Assembly: GCA_964573115.1 (NCBI GenBank)
Contig: CAZNIP010000014.1
Location: 1 to 43,583 of the forward strand
Length of the DNA stretch: 43,583 nucleotides
Direction of reading: 5' to 3'
Source: CAYOID01 sp964573115
Lineage (GTDB): Bacteria > Desulfobacterota > Desulfovibrionia > Desulfovibrionales > Desulfothermaceae
The translations under genes were made by a program, and so were the position numbers. Below are positions 30,293 to 39,330 of the stretch, piece after piece. Positions within the stretch are counted from its first letter, which is position 1, and every line of letters starts with the position of its first letter. The notes under the pieces are model-generated. The model did no database searches. It was given only the letters and a program-made list of their open reading frames with translations, and had not been told where the DNA came from.

Positions 30293-31957
30293 TCAAGTGT
30301 CGCTCTTGCTGCGGCCGTTTCTGGAGATGGCCCGAAGAAGACCGTGAACCCCGACTCCGCCAAGAGAGCCCAGGACCACGACCCAACCCAGGGCGTCCAG
30401 GGGCGGGCTGCTGTCCCGGCCCGGCATGTAGAAGCCGCTCAGGGCCGCCAGGCGACCGTTGTCCTGGTGGCAGGACACGCAGGACAAAGAGTCTTCCTTG
30501 GGGGCCACCATGTGGGTGATGGGGAAATGGTAGGCGGTTTCAATGAACTCGAACTCCCCGCTGAAGGGCAGATCCATGTACTCCATGCCCGCATCAAGGG
30601 CCTTCTTCCAATCGTAGTTCTTCCAGAAGGCCCCTGACTCCTTGGAGCCGAAGAGATGGATGTTCAGGAGGACGTTGTTTTCCGTGTCATACGGTTGCTT
30701 GCCCCGGTGGATCTTGAAAGGGTAGATCCTGGCCCTGGCGTCCTCGCGGCTGCCCAGAGGGTGGTTGACCTCGATGGGAGCCTGCGCCGGGTCCAGCTTG
30801 TCGGTGATCAGGTGGTACTCCATCTTGCCGTTGAACCAGCGATAGTCGGGAGTCACGTTCTTGGCCCACCTGAACTCCCCTTTCTTGCCATGATAGGTGG
30901 CCCTGTTCAGAGGGCCCTTCTTGACCACCGGCTTGCCTTTCTCGTTCAGCTTGCCGGCGGGGGTCCAGTCCCACCACATCTTGGTGGGGTGTTTTCTGGC
31001 AAAGGCCGGAATGTGGCAGGTCTGGCAGGCCACCATGTCGGTGTGGTCGTTGGCCTTGTGCCCTTCCTTGTGCGGCTTCTCCGTGTGGCAGGACACACAG
31101 GCGATTCGTTCCACGAGGTCGTCGTCGAGCAGGCTCTTGCGCTCTTCAAAGGCCGGCTGCTTGTAGCAGCGTCCGGCGATCTTGTGGGCCTGGGTGGTGT
31201 GGCAGCGGACACAATCGAAATCGCCGCCTTCCGGGGACATGTGGACATCCAGGCTGCGACTCGGAGAGAGGAGCGATGAATCCAGGTCCCCGTGCTTGAC
31301 CCCGTCGCCGCCGCCGCCGTAGAAGTGGCATGTCCCGCAGTTTTTCCGGTCAGGCCGCCCCACGGACTGAGCGACCTTGTTCCAGTTGGGGGGGTAGAAC
31401 ATCTTGCCCCCGAACTTTTTGGGCTCGGAAACCGGATGCCCGGCCCCGGTGGGGAACTTCTTGTAGGTTCCGGTCTGCTCGTGGCAGACCAGGCAGTCCA
31501 CCCTTTTCTCTGAAGTGAAGTCAAAGGACTTGTCTTCCCAGCCGTATCCGGCGTGGCAGGATGTGCAACGAGCCTCGTTGCTCTGGATGAACATTCAGAA
31601 GTTGTTCATGGTCAGCCCGTTCTTGCCCATCACCTTGTTGGGGTCGGCCGGGCAGATCCATGTCCAGTGGATGGTCTTGTGCACCTGTTCGGCAGCTTCG
31701 TTGTGGCAGCTCAGGCAGGCTTCGGTCACCTCGGGCCCGGACTGGAAATCCTGCTGCAGGGCCTCATGCATGGAATGGTCAGCCGTGATCCAGCGCTCCG
31801 GCGCCTGGACCACCTTTCGGGCCTCTGCAGCACCGTAGTCCTTGTCAGGATCAGGTTCCACAGCCCCGAAGGCCAGGCCTGGAGCGAGAAAGGAACACAG
31901 GGCCAGGCCCAGAATGGCCCTGTACACGTAAGATTGCCTGCCGTGTCGTTGAAGCAT
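30293..31957 (-). CDS. Octahaem cytochrome c with in-frame TGA (candidate selenocysteine), tetrathionate reductase-like family
   Basis: Read through the TGA at 31597-31595, the frame gives 554 residues from ATG 31957 (AAGGGGG upstream). A signal peptide (RAILGLALCSFLAPGLAFG) and eight CxxCH haem motifs (CLSCH, CTSCH, CLVCH, CGTCH, CVRCH, CVSCH, CQTCH, CVSCH) are present, with a C-terminal membrane helix (LGWVVVLGSLGGVGVHGLL). The layout matches the octahaem tetrathionate-reductase-type family. The TGA is codon 121 in MNNF-U-MFIQSNEARCTSCH, ten residues before the second CxxCH; I recall family members with NNFC there. A SECIS-like hairpin follows at 31581-31565. Conventional annotation would start at the ATG right after the TGA (31594) and lose the signal peptide and first haem. 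A nonsense mutation is the alternative. The gene is followed by its cytochrome b. Confidence 0.85.
31565..31597 (-). promoter_or_regulatory. SECIS-like element after the in-frame TGA
   Basis: On the minus strand TGA (31597-31595) is followed after 13 nt by GCAACGAGGCUCGUUGC (31581-31565). This is a perfect stem of 6-7 bp with apical loop AGGCU or GGC. The first or second loop base is G, and the loop begins about 19-20 nt after the UGA. These meet published bacterial SECIS rules (G in the first two loop positions, 16-37 nt from UGA) and resemble the fdhF loop AGGUCU. Confidence 0.75.
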
Positions 31958-32044
31958 TTCTGCCCCCTTCCAGATTGAACACATGATTCTGGCGTGTGCT
32001 CCGGTCCGCAGGTCCAGCCCTGCCGGAGGAATCGCACCTTGTAA

Positions 32045-32073
32045 ACTGTAGTGGATCAGGCTGCCGGAGTCAA
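32045..32073 (-). promoter_or_regulatory. Candidate promoter of the octahaem cytochrome operon
   Basis: On the minus strand TTGACT (32073-32068) and TACAGT (32050-32045) are separated by 17 nt. They lie 88 nt upstream of the ATG at 31957. Confidence 0.55.
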
Positions 32074-32299
32074 ATGGGCCTGCAGCCCAGCATGGTCCAG
32101 AGCCGTTCAAGGCCGTGCCTGACGACGGGATCAGCTTGTGCCTTGAGGCTTGAGGATCGTCTGTGATGAACATGCAGCAAGGATCATGCCGGTGAAGGGA
32201 AACGTCGCCTGGCCCCAGACCGTTCTCAGCCGCATCGGCGAAGGCGGTTGGACTTCGCCAGTCAGGGGCTCAGCGAGCCAGACGCAGAGCCCTTGTTCA

Positions 32300-32344
32300 A
32301 GGTGTCCACAGCGTGGCAGCATGTGAACGTGATGTTGGACACCT
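32300..32344. other. Inverted repeat in the divergent cytochrome/hdr intergenic region
   Basis: AGGTGTCCA (32300-32308) is complementary to TGGACACCT (32336-32344). It lies between two divergent redox operons. Apart from this and the two promoter candidates, 31958-32535 shows no gene: no tRNA fold, and no open frame with a start signal. Confidence 0.4.
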
Positions 32345-32447
32345 GTTCATTTTGATGGCCATGTTCAGGCAGGCCCACGGGGTCAGAAGGATGATCGCGG
32401 TTCATGACCGGGAATGGCGACGCCATGGGGCTCGGCCATGATTCCAC

Positions 32448-32476
32448 TTGACAAGGCTGTTTGAGGCCATTACCTC
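32448..32476 (+). promoter_or_regulatory. Candidate promoter of the hdr-flx operon
   Basis: Perfect TTGACA (32448-32453), 17 nt, then TACCTC (32471-32476), a weak -10. It lies 60 nt before the hdrC start. Confidence 0.45.
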
Positions 32477-32535
32477 TTATCAACATTTTCAGAGGCATTG
32501 CTCAAAAACGTCCCTGCAACCACGAGCCAAAAATT

Positions 32536-33096
32536 ATGGAATGCGTTCGTCTCACCTCCAGCTGTGATCTGGATTTCATGAAGCGCGTGGCCGAGGAGAG
32601 CGAGCAGGACCCCATGCTCTGCTATCAGTGCGGGAACTGCACCGCGGGCTGTCCGTTCACCCAATTCTTCGATATCCCCGTGCACCAGGTCATGCGCCTC
32701 CTGCAGGCCGGACAGAAGGAGACCATTCTCAACTCCCGCTCCCTCTGGCTCTGTGCCACCTGCGAGTCCTGCACCACTCGATGCCCGAACAACATCGACG
32801 TGGCCAGGATCATGGATGTCCTCAGACATATGGCCAGGCGGGAGGGCCAGGTGACCGAAAAGCAGGTCAAACAGTTCAACGACAGTTTTCTGAAATCGGT
32901 CAAACGGCACGGCCGGGTGTTTGAACTGGGGACACTGATCTCGTATGTGACCCGTTCCGGACGGCTCATGACCGATGCCGACCTTGGCCCCAAGGTCCTG
33001 GGCAAAGGAAAGATCGACCCCAGACCTCACAACATCCAGGGCAAGGATGAAGTGACCAAGATCATCAATCGCTACCTGGGAGATGAACGAGAATGA
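32536..33096 (+). CDS. hdrC: Heterodisulfide reductase-like subunit C
   Basis: 186 residues from ATG 32536. Two [4Fe-4S] motifs: MLCYQCGNCTAGCP (about 29-41) and LCATCESCTTRCP (about 72-84), the HdrC ferredoxin-like pattern. The protein is soluble and passes electrons between HdrA and HdrB. It is the first gene of a seven-gene plus-strand operon; its stop overlaps the hdrB start (ATGA). No strong ribosome-binding site is visible. Confidence 0.92.
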   Translation: MECVRLTSSCDLDFMKRVAEESEQDPMLCYQCGNCTAGCPFTQFFDIPVHQVMRLLQAGQKETILNSRSLWLCATCESCTTRCPNNIDVARIMDVLRHMARREGQVTEKQVKQFNDSFLKSVKRHGRVFELGTLISYVTRSGRLMTDADLGPKVLGKGKIDPRPHNIQGKDEVTKIINRYLGDERE

Positions 33097-33998
33097 GTTC
33101 ACCGCTGCGCTACGCCTACTACCCCGGGTGTTCAGGACTGAGCACCTCCAGGGACTACGACGAATCCACCCGGGTCGTGTGCAAAACCCTGGGCATTGAG
33201 CTCGAGGACCTCGAAGACTGGAGCTGCTGCGGCTCAACGCCTGCTCACACTGTGGATCATGTCTTTTCAGCCGCCCTGTCGGCAAGGAACCTTGAAATTG
33301 CCGAGCGCATGCAGCACGACACTGTGGTCACGCCCTGCCCGAGCTGCCTGACCAACCTCAAGGTGGCCGAGCACAGGATGGCCAAGGACTCGTTTCGGGA
33401 TCAGGTCAACCAGCTCCTGGACCGGCCCTGCCAGAACACCGTGGTCACGAAGTCAGTGCTCCAGATCCTGTTCGAGGACCTCGGGGTGGAGGCTATCAAG
33501 GCCAAGGTGGTCAAGCCCCTGACCGGGATGAAGGTGGCGCCCTATTATGGCTGCATCATGAACCGGCCGCCGGAGATCATGGATTTCGACGACCCGGAAA
33601 ACCCTGTGGCCATGGACCGGATCCTGGAGGCCCTGGGGGCGGTCGTCCTCGACTTCCCGCTCAAGGTCGAGTGCTGCGGCGGCTCCTTTGGCGTGGCCAG
33701 AAAGGATATCGTCATGCAGCTCTCCGGAAAGCACCTGCAGATGGCCAGTGACATTGGAGCCGATGCTGTGGTCACCGCCTGCCCTCTCTGCCAGATGAAC
33801 CTGGACCTGCGCCAGGGTCAGATCAACTCTGCCCACAACACGAACTACCGCATCCCGGTCTTTTATTTCACCCAGCTCATGGGACTGGCCCTGGGGTTGA
33901 GCCGGAAAGACGTCTTGATGAACAAGCTCGTTGTCGATCCCGACTTGGCCCTGGACAAGATTCAGGAACCCCAGGACGACAGGGCTGTCAACGAGTAG
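33093..33998 (+). CDS. hdrB: Heterodisulfide reductase-like subunit B
   Basis: 301 residues with two CCG domains: YYPGCSG ... SCCGSTP ... CPSCLTNL in the first half, and YYGCIMNRP ... ECCGGSFG ... CPLCQMNL in the second. These bind the two noncubane [4Fe-4S] clusters that reduce the disulfide substrate. In sulfate reducers the substrate is thought to be a protein disulfide or trisulfide such as DsrC rather than CoM-S-S-CoB. It overlaps hdrC by four bases; hdrA follows after 14 nt. Confidence 0.93.
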   Translation: MSSPLRYAYYPGCSGLSTSRDYDESTRVVCKTLGIELEDLEDWSCCGSTPAHTVDHVFSAALSARNLEIAERMQHDTVVTPCPSCLTNLKVAEHRMAKDSFRDQVNQLLDRPCQNTVVTKSVLQILFEDLGVEAIKAKVVKPLTGMKVAPYYGCIMNRPPEIMDFDDPENPVAMDRILEALGAVVLDFPLKVECCGGSFGVARKDIVMQLSGKHLQMASDIGADAVVTACPLCQMNLDLRQGQINSAHNTNYRIPVFYFTQLMGLALGLSRKDVLMNKLVVDPDLALDKIQEPQDDRAVNE

Positions 33999-34012
33999 CA
34001 CGTGAGGAGACC

Positions 34013-35995
34013 ATGAGAATAGGCGTTTTTGTCTGTCACTGTGGAAGCAATATTGCCGGGACCGTGGATGTGGCCAGTGTGGCCGAACAGGCCAGGGCCT
34101 ATCCGGAGGTGGCCTACGCCACGGACACCCTGTACGCCTGCTCCGAACCCGGCCAGGAGGGCATTGTCCAGGCCGTCAGGGAACACAACCTGGATGGCGT
34201 GGTCGTGGCCTCCTGCACCCCGCGAATGCACGAGCCCACCTTTCGCCGGGCTGTGGAGCGGGCCGGCCTGAACCGCTACATGTTCGAGATGGCCAACATC
34301 CGGGAACACGTGTCCTGGATCGGCAAGGACAAGGACGCCAACACGGCCAAGGCGGCCGACCTGATCAAACAGGCTGTGGAAAAGCTGCGCTTTGACAAGC
34401 CCCTGCACGCCAAATCCTTTGAGATCAACAAGAGGGTCATGGTCGTGGGAGGCGGGGTGGCCGGAATCCAGGCCGCCCTGGACTGTGCCGAGGGCGGCCT
34501 GGAGGTCATCCTGGTGGAAAAGGAGACCACCATTGGGGGCAAGATGGCCAAGCTGGACAAGACCTTCCCCACTGTGGACTGCTCGTCCTGCATCCTGGGG
34601 CCCAAGATGGTCGATGTGTCCATGCACCCGAACATCACGCTCTACGCCGCAACCGAGATCGAGGACATGGCCGGCTATGTGGGCAACTTTTCCGTGCAGC
34701 TGCGCAAGAAGGCCACCTATGTGGACTGGGACAAGTGCACCGGCTGCGGCCAGTGCATGGAAAAGTGCCCCAGCAAGAAGAGCTTTGACAAGTTCAACGA
34801 GGGCATTGCGACCACGACAGCCATCAACATCCCCTTTCCCCAGGCCATACCCAAGCGGGCGGCCATCGACCCTGATTACTGCCTGCAGTTCACCAAGGGC
34901 AAGTGCGGGGTCTGCGCCAAGATCTGCCCCACCGAGGCCATCAACTACGAGATGAAGGACGAGTTCGTGACCGAAGAGGTTGGGGCGGTCATTGTGGCCT
35001 CCGGGTACGACCTCTTTGATCATTCCAAGTACGGTGAATATGGCGGGGGACGTTACAAGGACGTGATCACCTCCATGCAGTACGAGCGTCTGCTCAACGC
35101 TTCCGGCCCCACAGGGGGGCACATCAAGCGCCCCTCGGACGGCAGGGAGCCCAAGAAGGTCGTCTTTGTCCAGTGCGTGGGGTCACGGGACAAGTCTGTG
35201 GACCGGCCCTACTGCTCGGGCTTCTGCTGCATGTACACGGCCAAGCAGGCCATTCTGACCAGGGACCATATTCCGGATTCCGAGTCCTATATCTTCTATA
35301 TGGACATCAGGGCCCCGGGCAAGCAATACGACGAGTTCACCAGACGGGCCATCGAGGTTTACGGCGCCAGATACATCCGGGGCCGGGTCTCCCAGATCTA
35401 CCCCCACGGCGATGTCCTCATCGTTCGAGGCGTGGACACCCTCATGGGCACGCAGGTGGAGGTCGAGGCCGACCTGGTGGTCCTGGCCGTGGGGGCTGAA
35501 TGCTCCCACGGGGCCAGGGATCTGGCTGAAAAGCTGCGCATCTCCTATGACGCCTACGGGTTCTACATGGAGAGCCACCCCAAGCTCAAGCCGGTGGAGA
35601 CGAACACGGCCGGGATCTATCTGGCCGGGGCCTGTCAGGGGGCCAAGGACATTCCGGCTTCCGTGGGCCAGGGCAGTGCCGCCGCTGCCAAGGTGCTGGC
35701 CCTGTTCTCCAGGGATCAGCTGGAATCCGACCCCCAGGTGGCCGAGGTCAATGTCAACCGCTGTGTGGGCTGCGGCAAATGCATCCAGACCTGCCCCTTT
35801 GGCGCCATCCAGGAAGTCCAGGACCGAGGCGGCAACGTCAAGGCCGAGGTCATCGAGACCATCTGTCAGGGCTGCGGCCTGTGCTCCGTGACCTGCCCCC
35901 AGAAAGCCATCCAGCTGCAGCACTTCACGGATAATCAAATCCTCGCGGAGGTCAACGCTCTATGTCAGCCAACGATGGAAGAGAGCTTCGAATAG
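34013..35995 (+). CDS. hdrA: Heterodisulfide reductase-like subunit A (FAD, electron-bifurcating type)
   Basis: 660 residues after a GAGGAG ribosome-binding site. An N-terminal Cys-containing domain (VFVCHCGSNIAG, ASCTPRMHEPTF) is followed by a thioredoxin-reductase-like FAD domain with VVGGGVAGIQAAL near residue 143. A [4Fe-4S] ferredoxin insertion has CTGCGQCMEKCP (about 242) and CGVCAKICPTEAI. C-terminal dicluster CVGCGKCIQTCP and CQGCGLCSVTCP (about 583 and 622). HdrA is the proposed site of flavin-based electron bifurcation, linking NAD(P)H oxidation (via FlxA-D) to ferredoxin and disulfide reduction. All Cys codons are read as Cys; no in-frame UGA is seen. It overlaps flxD by 34 nt. Confidence 0.95.
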   Translation: MRIGVFVCHCGSNIAGTVDVASVAEQARAYPEVAYATDTLYACSEPGQEGIVQAVREHNLDGVVVASCTPRMHEPTFRRAVERAGLNRYMFEMANIREHVSWIGKDKDANTAKAADLIKQAVEKLRFDKPLHAKSFEINKRVMVVGGGVAGIQAALDCAEGGLEVILVEKETTIGGKMAKLDKTFPTVDCSSCILGPKMVDVSMHPNITLYAATEIEDMAGYVGNFSVQLRKKATYVDWDKCTGCGQCMEKCPSKKSFDKFNEGIATTTAINIPFPQAIPKRAAIDPDYCLQFTKGKCGVCAKICPTEAINYEMKDEFVTEEVGAVIVASGYDLFDHSKYGEYGGGRYKDVITSMQYERLLNASGPTGGHIKRPSDGREPKKVVFVQCVGSRDKSVDRPYCSGFCCMYTAKQAILTRDHIPDSESYIFYMDIRAPGKQYDEFTRRAIEVYGARYIRGRVSQIYPHGDVLIVRGVDTLMGTQVEVEADLVVLAVGAECSHGARDLAEKLRISYDAYGFYMESHPKLKPVETNTAGIYLAGACQGAKDIPASVGQGSAAAAKVLALFSRDQLESDPQVAEVNVNRCVGCGKCIQTCPFGAIQEVQDRGGNVKAEVIETICQGCGLCSVTCPQKAIQLQHFTDNQILAEVNALCQPTMEESFE

Positions 35996-36414
35996 TCGGG
36001 TTCCTCTGTAACTGGTGTTCCTACGGCGGGGCGGACACGGCCGGAGTTTCCAGGCTGAGTCAGCCTACGGACCTGCGGATCATCCGCCTTCCCTGCACCG
36101 GACGCATGGACCCGCTCTTCATGTTCAAGGCTCTGCTCTCAGGGGCTGACGGGGTGCTCGTCTCAGGGTGCCATCCCCGGGACTGTCACTATTCCGAGGG
36201 CAATTACTATGCCCGCCGGCGGCTGGAGCTGGCCAAGCGACTCCTGCCGCTCCTGGGGTTCGATGCCAGGCGGTTCGAGTACACCTGGGTTTCGGCCTCC
36301 GAAGGGCAGCGCTGGCAGCACGTGGTCACGACCTTCACCAACCAGATTCACGAGCTGGGGCCGTCGCCCAAGGTGTCTGCAGCCGCCCTCAAGACGACAA
36401 GGAGAGAGACGTGA
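35962..36414 (+). CDS. flxD: FlxD/MvhD-like iron-sulfur subunit
   Basis: 150 residues of the MvhD family (iron-sulfur subunit of F420-non-reducing hydrogenase). Motifs are FLCNWCSYGGADTAG, VSGCHPRDCHYSEGN and YTWVSASEG. It carries a [2Fe-2S] cluster that connects the FlxABC oxidoreductase with HdrA. The start lies inside the end of hdrA, so translation is coupled; the stop overlaps the flxC start (GTGA). Confidence 0.92.
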   Translation: MSANDGRELRIVGFLCNWCSYGGADTAGVSRLSQPTDLRIIRLPCTGRMDPLFMFKALLSGADGVLVSGCHPRDCHYSEGNYYARRRLELAKRLLPLLGFDARRFEYTWVSASEGQRWQHVVTTFTNQIHELGPSPKVSAAALKTTRRET

Positions 36415-37370
36415 GTGTGTTGGACGAACTCAAAACCGCCATCAAGGGCGAGCTGGCCAACCTCGACGTGGTCATCGGGTGGAAGCAGGGATTCGATCCT
36501 CTGCACGCCACCCCGCATTTCATGCGCACGGAAGCGGATGTTGACCAGCTCATCTGGAACCCCTTGTGCGTTCAGAACCTGGCCACCTATCTGACCGGGT
36601 TCAAGAACAAGAAGGTCGGTGTTGTGGTCAAAGGCTGCGACAGCCGCTCAGTGGTCGAGCTGCTCCAGGAAAAGCTCATCTCCCGGGACAGGATCACCGT
36701 TTTCGGGGTCACCTGCTCCGGGGCCGTTGACCTGGTCAAGCTGAAGGCCGAGCTGGGGTCCAGCGGTCGGGTCCGCGAGGTCAGATTTGAGAATGGCCGG
36801 ATCGTGGTTCAGACCAGTCAGGAAGAGCGCAGCTTTGCCCTTGCAGACTCTCTGCTCAGCAAATGCAGGGCCGAGCAGACTCCTGACCCGGTGATCTTCG
36901 ACTATCACTTCAAGGATGCTGAAGGCCTGGAGCTCTGCGGTCAGGGCGAACGTCCCGGTCTGGACGCGCTGGAAGACATGAGTCTGGAGGAGCGCTTTGC
37001 CCACTGGAACCATCACATGGACCGCTGCATTCGCTGCTACGCCTGTCGCAATGCCTGTCCCATGTGCGTCTGCCGGGATCACTGCATTGCCGAGACCCGT
37101 GACCCGCACTGGCTCAGCCAGGAGACGGATCTGCAGCAGAAATGGATGTTTCAGCTCATCCATGTCATGCATCTGGCCGGGCGGTGCACCGAATGCGGTG
37201 AGTGCGAAAGGGCCTGCCCCATGGACATCCCCATTCTGACCCTGCGCCAGAAGCTGAACAGGGAGATCAGGGATGTCTTTGACTATCAGGCCGGGACGAA
37301 CCCGGAAGCCGTGCCTCCCTTGATGACCTTTCAGGTGGAGGAGGAGAATATCAACGAGAGGGGTTGGTGA
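36411..37370 (+). CDS. flxC: FlxC-like 4Fe-4S dicluster protein
   Basis: 319 residues from GTG 36411, with AGGAG 6 nt before it. The N-terminal half has VVVKGCDSRSVVELL, as in FrhB/coenzyme F420 hydrogenase-type proteins. C-terminal ferredoxin motifs are CIRCYACRNACPMCVCRDHC (about 205) and CTECGECERACP (about 258). It belongs to the Flx (flavin oxidoreductase) complex described in Desulfovibrio vulgaris. The assignment of the C versus B label rests on gene order and should be taken as tentative. It overlaps flxB by one base. Confidence 0.85.
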   Translation: MSVLDELKTAIKGELANLDVVIGWKQGFDPLHATPHFMRTEADVDQLIWNPLCVQNLATYLTGFKNKKVGVVVKGCDSRSVVELLQEKLISRDRITVFGVTCSGAVDLVKLKAELGSSGRVREVRFENGRIVVQTSQEERSFALADSLLSKCRAEQTPDPVIFDYHFKDAEGLELCGQGERPGLDALEDMSLEERFAHWNHHMDRCIRCYACRNACPMCVCRDHCIAETRDPHWLSQETDLQQKWMFQLIHVMHLAGRCTECGECERACPMDIPILTLRQKLNREIRDVFDYQAGTNPEAVPPLMTFQVEEENINERGW

Positions 37371-38428
37371 TGGCTGGGAGCATGTTCCTGAAAAGCGACA
37401 ATCTGGCGAACTGGCTGCAGGAGCTGAGCGAGCAGGCCACGGTCTATGTCCCGGTTCAGGCCGGTGAGGCCACAGACTTCCAGCCCTACACCCGTGATGC
37501 AGAGATCAATCTCCGGGAGCAGCCGACCGCGCCGCCGAAGAAGGTGGTCTTCCCCCAGACAGAGACCCTGCTCAAGTATCGATATGTGAAGGATCCTGAC
37601 CACCCCGACACCCAAAAGATCCAGGTCAGGGAGACTCTGCCCGAAGCCGGTGAAAAGAACATTGTCTTTGGCTGCCGGCCATGCGGGGCCAAAGGGTTTG
37701 CCATCTTCGACCCGGTCTATGACTCCGATCAGGTCAGCGATCCCTATTACAGGGCCAGACGGGAGCAGACCCTGCTCGTGTCCCTGGCCTGTCAGGAGCC
37801 GGACAATTCGTGCTTCTGCCACTGGGTGGGCGGCGGTCCTGCAGACCCTTCCGGGTCGGACCTCCTCCTGGTCCCTCTCGCAGAGGGATACCTGGTCGAG
37901 GCCCATTCTGATCGTGGGCTGGAGCTGTTGAGCTCGGGGAATCTTGACCAGGCTGCGGACGCTCAGGTCAAAGAGGCCGAGGAGACCAAAAAGCAGGCCA
38001 TGGCAGAGCTCGACGATCCGCCGGACCTGAGCGACGTGCCGGAGAGGCTGCTGGACCTGTTCGACGATCTTCAGTTCTGGGAAGAGGTCTCTGCCAAGTG
38101 CATCAGCTGCGGGGCCTGCACCTACCTCTGCCCAACCTGCTACTGCTTCAACATCACGGACGAGGCCACAGGGCTCTCCGGCAAGCGGGTCCGGACGTGG
38201 GACAACTGCATGTCCTTCCTGTTCACCCTCGAGGGCAGCGGACACAACCCAAGGATGACCAAGGCCCACCGGCTGCGGAACAGGGTCGGTCACAAGTTCA
38301 GCTACTATCCCCAGCTGCATGAAGGCGTCATGGCCTGCTGCGGTTGCGGGCGGTGCATCAAGAGCTGCCCTGTGTCGGTGGATATCCGGGAAATCGTCCT
38401 GCGCGCCAAGGAGACTGTTCATGAGTAA
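37370..38428 (+). CDS. flxB: FlxB-like 4Fe-4S dicluster protein (AsrA-type)
   Basis: 352 residues from ATG 37370 (AGAGGGG upstream; TTG and GTG just before it are less likely). It resembles subunit A of anaerobic sulfite reductase: GCRPCGAKGFAIFDPVY, CQEPDNSCFCHWVGGGP, then CISCGACTYLCPTCYC (about 244) and CCGCGRCIKSCPVSVDI near the C-terminus. It is expected to relay electrons between FlxA and FlxC/D. It overlaps the flxA start by 8 bases. Confidence 0.87.
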   Translation: MAGSMFLKSDNLANWLQELSEQATVYVPVQAGEATDFQPYTRDAEINLREQPTAPPKKVVFPQTETLLKYRYVKDPDHPDTQKIQVRETLPEAGEKNIVFGCRPCGAKGFAIFDPVYDSDQVSDPYYRARREQTLLVSLACQEPDNSCFCHWVGGGPADPSGSDLLLVPLAEGYLVEAHSDRGLELLSSGNLDQAADAQVKEAEETKKQAMAELDDPPDLSDVPERLLDLFDDLQFWEEVSAKCISCGACTYLCPTCYCFNITDEATGLSGKRVRTWDNCMSFLFTLEGSGHNPRMTKAHRLRNRVGHKFSYYPQLHEGVMACCGCGRCIKSCPVSVDIREIVLRAKETVHE

Positions 38429-39245
38429 CCCGTACCTGCCTGAGATGGCGACCATTGCTGAAATCATTCAGGAAACGCACAACATCAAGACCTTCCGGGT
38501 GGTCTTGAACGATCAGAGCAGGATGGCCGATTTCACCTTCAGCCCCGGGCAGGTGGGACAGCTCTCCGTGTTCGGCAGCGGCGAAGCCACCTTTGTCATC
38601 AATTCCCCGCCGACCCGGCTTGACTTTCTTCAGTTCAGCGTTTTGCAGGTGGGGGAGGTGACCACCAGGCTGCACTCCCTCCAGGCAGGGGACCAGATCG
38701 GGGTTCGGGCCCCTCTGGGCAATGCCTTTCCCCTGGAGGCGATGAAGGGCAGGGACATCCTCTTTGTCGGGGGCGGCATCGGCATGGCCCCGCTGCGGAC
38801 CCTGCTCCTGACCATGCTGGACAACAGAGACGACTACGGGGACATCTCCATGATCTACGGGGCCCGGTCCCCCCAGGACCTCTGCTTCACCTACGAGTTC
38901 GAGGAGTGGCGGAAGCTGGGGGCCAACCTGACCCTGACCGTGGACAGGGAGTTCCCTGACTGGAAAGGTCGGGTGGGGTTTGTCCCGGCCGTGCTGGCTG
39001 AGGAGGCCCCGAGCCCCCACAACACCGTGGCCGTCACCTGCGGCCCTCCGATCATGATCAAGTTTGTGATCAAGGGGCTCAAGGAGCTCGAGTTCGAAGA
39101 CGGGCAGATCATCACCACCCTGGAGAAACGGATGAAATGCGGGGTCGGGCTCTGCGGCCGCTGCAACATCGGCACCCACTACGTCTGCGTTGACGGCCCA
39201 GTCTTTTCCTATGCCCAGCTCAAGGCCCTGCCCTCGGAGATTTGA
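38421..39245 (+). CDS. flxA: FlxA-like FAD/NAD(P)-binding oxidoreductase (AsrB/PyrK-type)
   Basis: 274 residues from ATG 38421, with AAGGAG 7 nt upstream, inside the flxB end. The N-terminal flavin-binding barrel (FSPGQVGQLSVFGSGEATFVI) is followed by the NAD(P)-binding segment ILFVGGGIGMAPLRTLL and a C-terminal Cys cluster MKCGVGLCGRCNIGTHYVC (about 240-255) as in PyrK-type [2Fe-2S] proteins. It is the NAD(P)H-oxidising entry of the complex. It is the last gene of the operon; a U-tailed terminator follows at 39331. Confidence 0.9.
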   Translation: MSNPYLPEMATIAEIIQETHNIKTFRVVLNDQSRMADFTFSPGQVGQLSVFGSGEATFVINSPPTRLDFLQFSVLQVGEVTTRLHSLQAGDQIGVRAPLGNAFPLEAMKGRDILFVGGGIGMAPLRTLLLTMLDNRDDYGDISMIYGARSPQDLCFTYEFEEWRKLGANLTLTVDREFPDWKGRVGFVPAVLAEEAPSPHNTVAVTCGPPIMIKFVIKGLKELEFEDGQIITTLEKRMKCGVGLCGRCNIGTHYVCVDGPVFSYAQLKALPSEI

Positions 39246-39330
39246 GGTCAGCCTGGAAGAAGAGCCGGGTTTTGGCCCTGAGGGTGGGATGGCGACGCTG
39301 CCAGAGGCAAGGGGTTCATGACCACGCACG

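Noticed and set aside
31595..31597. Reading the TGA as the true end of a short protein and 30293-31594 as a separate gene
   Set aside because: The downstream part has no signal peptide or ribosome-binding site, its ATG directly follows the TGA, and the eight haem motifs run through both halves in one frame; a SECIS-like hairpin follows.
31958..32535. tRNA or other structured RNA in the long intergenic region
   Set aside because: No cloverleaf or T-loop GGTTCRA pattern was found; only a simple inverted repeat and promoter candidates are visible.
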